A stretch of DNA of 64,000 bases from Glaciecola nitratireducens FR1064. Its GTDB lineage: Bacteria; Pseudomonadota; Gammaproteobacteria; Enterobacterales; Alteromonadaceae. The notes beneath the pieces were generated by a model. That model was not told where the DNA came from. It worked only from the letters and a program-made list of their open reading frames with translations, and did not search any database. The stretch is from positions 868,001-932,000 of the forward strand of contig NC_016041.1 of NCBI RefSeq assembly GCF_000226565.1, read 5' to 3'. Positions within the stretch are counted from its first letter, which is position 1; each line of letters starts with the position of its first letter. Position numbers and translations under genes: made by a program. This document shows, in pieces, positions 61,172-64,000 of the stretch.

Positions 61172-62344
61172 TTATTTACAACGAGCTTCGGATCCCCGCT
61201 CGGCTATGTGGTCCCGAAGCGCCTTATGTATGCTTCTATTGTAAAGTGACCGCCAAAGTAACTCTAATGGTCCTTGTTTAAATTTGTATAAATAAAGCTG
61301 ACCAATCACTATTTGGATCACAGTGAACGCTATCACTATTAATAAATAATCAAGGTGTGTTGCCTCTAAACTGAACTCAGGTATTAACCAACGCAGTAAA
61401 ATACCCATAGCGATTGACTGCAAAATATACAAGCTAAAAGCTACTTTGCCCGTATTCGCTAATACACTCATGATCCTACTTTTTGATTGGCAAAGCTTAA
61501 CAACAATATGTGCATACACTAAAGCAACAAAGATGGCGGAAATACTTGAAAAAGCAGGAATGACTTCTGAGTCTATGTCCTTAATGAATATCTGAGGAGC
61601 AATACACAACAGCGTGCTAACAACTGCGAGAATAGAGATTTTTACCAATACAGACCGACTAAAACCTTGGATAAAAAAGCCACTTCGATACAGGTAACTG
61701 CCTAAATACATCAAGCCCAGTGCTTGCCACAGATTAAATAAAGGTGACAGGATTAGTAATCCAATAGAGAAGCCAGCATTAATCATGGTTTGATACCCCC
61801 AATTACCTTGCCAATACGCAACAGACTCAAAATATTCTTCAGTCCCCCTAACAACTCGTTCACTGGGATCTGAAAAAATAAGCATTAACATGGCGATAAT
61901 AAATATGATGGTGCAGCCAATAATTAAAAACTTACGTGATTTTTGCAACAATCCTTTATTATCGAGTGACAGACCATCAATCAAAAAATAGCCTACTAGG
62001 CTATAAAGCATCAAAACATCGCCACCGAAAACAAACACTCCATGGATAAACCCAAAAACGAACAACCATTTCAGCCTAGATTTTATAAATATCTTAGGAT
62101 CGACTTCTTTTCTTATACATGAATCATATTGAATGGCTAACCCTGCTCCAAACAACAAGCAAAAAAGTGTCCTAAACCGACCGTCGGCAAATATACTATG
62201 AAAAAGTGTCATCACTTGGTCGCTGAGTAGTATAGGACTGAACGGCACATAACCAAGTTCTAAATTTGCGTGAAATGGAATATTCATCAAAAGAATACCC
62301 AAAATCGCCATGCCTCGAAGTGCATCAATTGAAGTCAACCGCAT
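61172..62344 (-). CDS. DUF418 family membrane protein
   Basis: A 390-residue protein with about 10 hydrophobic helices. RLTSIDALRGMAILGILLMNIP opens it, the N-terminal signature of DUF418, a family related to acyltransferase_3-type membrane proteins; RTLFCLLFGAGLAIQYD and VAFSLYILQSIAMGILLRW are its other blocks. Function is not established. I took the ATG at 62344, where AGGAC lies 7 bases upstream; an ATG two codons earlier (62350) has none. The C-terminal tail ends RGSEARCK in a repeat-like GC-rich hairpin, so the end may be altered. Confidence 0.85.
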   Translation of the reverse strand: MRLTSIDALRGMAILGILLMNIPFHANLELGYVPFSPILLSDQVMTLFHSIFADGRFRTLFCLLFGAGLAIQYDSCIRKEVDPKIFIKSRLKWLFVFGFIHGVFVFGGDVLMLYSLVGYFLIDGLSLDNKGLLQKSRKFLIIGCTIIFIIAMLMLIFSDPSERVVRGTEEYFESVAYWQGNWGYQTMINAGFSIGLLILSPLFNLWQALGLMYLGSYLYRSGFFIQGFSRSVLVKISILAVVSTLLCIAPQIFIKDIDSEVIPAFSSISAIFVALVYAHIVVKLCQSKSRIMSVLANTGKVAFSLYILQSIAMGILLRWLIPEFSLEATHLDYLLIVIAFTVIQIVIGQLYLYKFKQGPLELLWRSLYNRSIHKALRDHIAERGSEARCK

Positions 62345-62675
62345 TAACATGTCCTTATACCAATCCGTATCACTGTGCAGAATTCGTTCGCTTATTGAGT
62401 AGCAATGACTGCAATCTAATTTTATTTAGGCCATTATCGAATAACGATCACCATAAATCTACCTTTATGGAATTATCAAGCCACTAAGTGGTCACTATTA
62501 GTGATTAGAATTCAAAGTGACATTGGTGCTGATTGATAATTTCAAATAGCATGTTTGTGGCACGTTAAATTCACCGTTTCAAAATCATCTAACAAAGAGA
62601 GTACAGATTACAGGACAAATTAACGCTACCGACTAGCCTCTGTGACAGCTGTATTTTTGGTGGTTTTGTAGTTAC
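62345..62675. other. Intergenic stretch with no supported gene
   Basis: About 330 bases between the DUF418 gene and the IS91 remnant; AT-rich, without conserved ORFs or RNA genes. The promoter of the DUF418 gene must lie here. Confidence 0.55.
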
Positions 62676-63888
62676 TCATTTTTGGTATTGTTGCCAGCAA
62701 TGGGTGAGGTTAAGTCTTGGTGGTGGAATGAGTGCGGCTAGTTTGCCAATGAAATCGATGGGGTCCAAGAAGACGTGAGTCGTTCCATCACTGCAGGGCG
62801 TTTTCAATTCATAGCGTACTTTTCCATGGTTAGTCATACTTAAACGTTGCTCGCTAATGGCCGGGCGACTGAGATAGCGGCACAGCCTTTCTAATTTCTC
62901 TGGCTCAGCTGCATTGGCGAAGACACCGGCGTGAAGAGAAAAATCAGAGGTATTGGCCAACTGGCCAAATTCACCTTCATTACTTGCCGGAAGGGTTTGC
63001 AAGGTAAATACTTTCAACCCTTGCTGAGGACCCATGGCTATGCGATAGCTAACAGACGCTCCTTGCAACTGTAGCAGGCTATCCTCATCATCAATTGGCA
63101 AATTGAGGTAACTATTTTCCATATCGTGTTGTACTAAACCGACTTTTTCTAAATATCGAGCAATGCGATGGCTGATAGTATGCACTAGTTCAAGCATCTC
63201 TTGATGAGATGGCGCGGTGAATGATTTGCATCACTTTACTTAACTCACTTGGGTATCTTGCCAATAGCAAGCGCAAAGGGATGGGGAGGCTCAACACCCA
63301 TTGACGAACTGGGTAGCCTCGTAGCACATCATCGACCAACAAAGCTGCACTTTCTGCCATTCTTCTGGCACCACAACTGTTGCAAAATCCATGTCGCTTG
63401 CAGCTAAACGCGACTAACTTTTCATGTTTGCAGTCGCCGCATACCACGCGTAAAAATCCGTACTCAAGTCGACCGTAACGCAAGAATTCATCAAACTCAC
63501 GTTCAACATATTTGGGTAAGTACTTGCCTCGCTCGGCTAGGTTTGTAGTAAATTCAGGATAATAACGTTCTACCAACTGATACAGCGAGGTAGTTTCGGG
63601 GCGGTTCCGTTTGTACTTTTGTTCCTGCTGTATTGCCAGCACTTCCTTCGTCCTTGAATAGTGGCATTCAAGGATGTCAAACAAGAGCTTAGAAAACGAC
63701 TGATCTATGAGCCTGATTTTGGGAGGTGAGGTGCTGCCGCTATATCTTGAATGACTATAAACTGCCCATTTGAGACCGTCATCAGATAGCCATGAAACGT
63801 CGGTGAATGGCAGAATGCAAACAGTCTCAACCCCAACACAATATGGCTTAAGGAACCAATAGTAATATCTGCCTGCATGTGTTGCCAT
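62676..63888 (-). pseudogene. Decayed IS91-family transposase in two overlapping frames, HUH region missing
   Basis: The N-terminal frame (63888-63190) carries the IS91 zinc-binding domain: CGDCKHEKLVAFSCKRHGFCNSCGARRMAESAALLVDDVLRGYPVRQWVLSLP is at about residues 148-202, preceded by an odd 95-residue N-terminus that I do not recognise. It ends IIHRAISSRDA. The second frame (63197-62676) starts MLELVHTISHRIARYLEK and has LERLCRYLSRPAISEQRL with the second half of the Y-type domain. The intervening segment that normally holds the HUH residues (LNxHFHxLxLDGV type) is absent, and the C-terminus breaks off after PPPRLNLT. So it cannot act on its own. Confidence 0.85.
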
Positions 63889-63923
63889 TTTCTCAGTTGA
63901 AAGCCGCTTAAATAGGTTGTGGT

Positions 63924-64000
63924 TTAAACCCTTAAACGTCTATAAGCCACTAAACCTAGCCCAGCGAATAACCACACTCCTAACGCACCGCCATGTTCAA
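63924..64000 (-). CDS. 3' end of a GlyGly-CTERM sorted protein (cut by window edge)
   Basis: The last 25 codons read EHGGALGVWLFAGLGLVAYRRLRV then TAA (63924-63926): a Gly-Gly start, a hydrophobic helix and a basic tail. This is the GlyGly-CTERM signal that rhombosortase cleaves in Shewanella, Vibrio and related genera; proteins bearing it are usually secreted proteases or nucleases. The rest lies beyond base 64000. Confidence 0.6.
   Translation of the reverse strand, partial: EHGGALGVWLFAGLGLVAYRRLRV

Overview
The window looks like chromosome of a marine gammaproteobacterium of the order Alteromonadales, probably an Alteromonas/Glaciecola-like member of the Alteromonadaceae. The basis is a typical 16S gene, an rrn operon with tRNA-Ile and tRNA-Ala in the spacer, the conserved block lptFG / pepA-holC-valS, and families common in that group (TIGR04219 barrel, DUF5610, DUF3297, DUF2333, FabR next to an aerobic desaturase). 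Base composition is AT-rich and genes are tightly packed as far as about 57 kb.

Layout. 1-6.5 kb: msrA (cut by the window edge), a DCC thiol oxidoreductase, an SDR, an NSS sodium symporter, an orphan formyltransferase, and a YggN-like/epimerase pair. 6.5-14.3 kb (minus strand): a YbdG-type mechanosensitive channel, two overlapping YihG-like acyltransferase paralogues and two tandem membrane diguanylate cyclases. 14.5-16.6 kb: the frmA-frmB formaldehyde detoxification pair. 17.5-21.4 kb: dusA, a small PspC-containing cluster behind a sigma-54-like promoter, DUF2333 and TIGR04219 proteins. 21.5-25.8 kb: cysJIH, the sulfate assimilation operon. 25.9-33.4 kb: a DUF3369/EAL protein, a desaturase divergent from fabR with a FabR-box palindrome between them, trmA, a DUF5610 protein and a membrane-anchored RRM protein. 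33.7-39.6 kb: the rrn operon (16S, tRNA-Ile, tRNA-Ala, 23S, 5S). 39.6-46.6 kb: a PLP decarboxylase, DUF2797, a CNNM-like/DUF432/MscS minus-strand cluster with a divergent second MscS, DUF3297 and tRNA-Leu. 47-57 kb: RDD protein, lptFG, pepA-(27-codon ORF)-holC-valS and an S9 lipoprotein peptidase.

The last 7 kb (57.1-64 kb) is very different: sparse, rich in decayed mobile DNA, and low in conserved genes. It holds a 514-codon ORF that reads as a eukaryotic mitochondrial AFG1/LACE1-type ATPase, with a presequence-like N-terminus, a His-Lys tract coded by a hexanucleotide repeat, and higher G+C than its flanks. Its stop codon lies within a few bases of a decayed IS91-family transposase fragment. 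A MITE-like element, a REPIN-like inverted pair, a small lipoprotein, a DUF418 membrane protein, a second decayed IS91 transposase and the end of a GlyGly-CTERM protein follow. The eukaryote-like gene is either a recent eukaryote-to-bacterium transfer or an assembly chimera; sequence alone cannot decide.

Other points for follow-up are the candidate sigma-54-driven PspC cluster, an FNR-type promoter before a tiny membrane protein, the FabR operator, and a 27-codon ORF coupled by one-base overlaps between pepA and holC.
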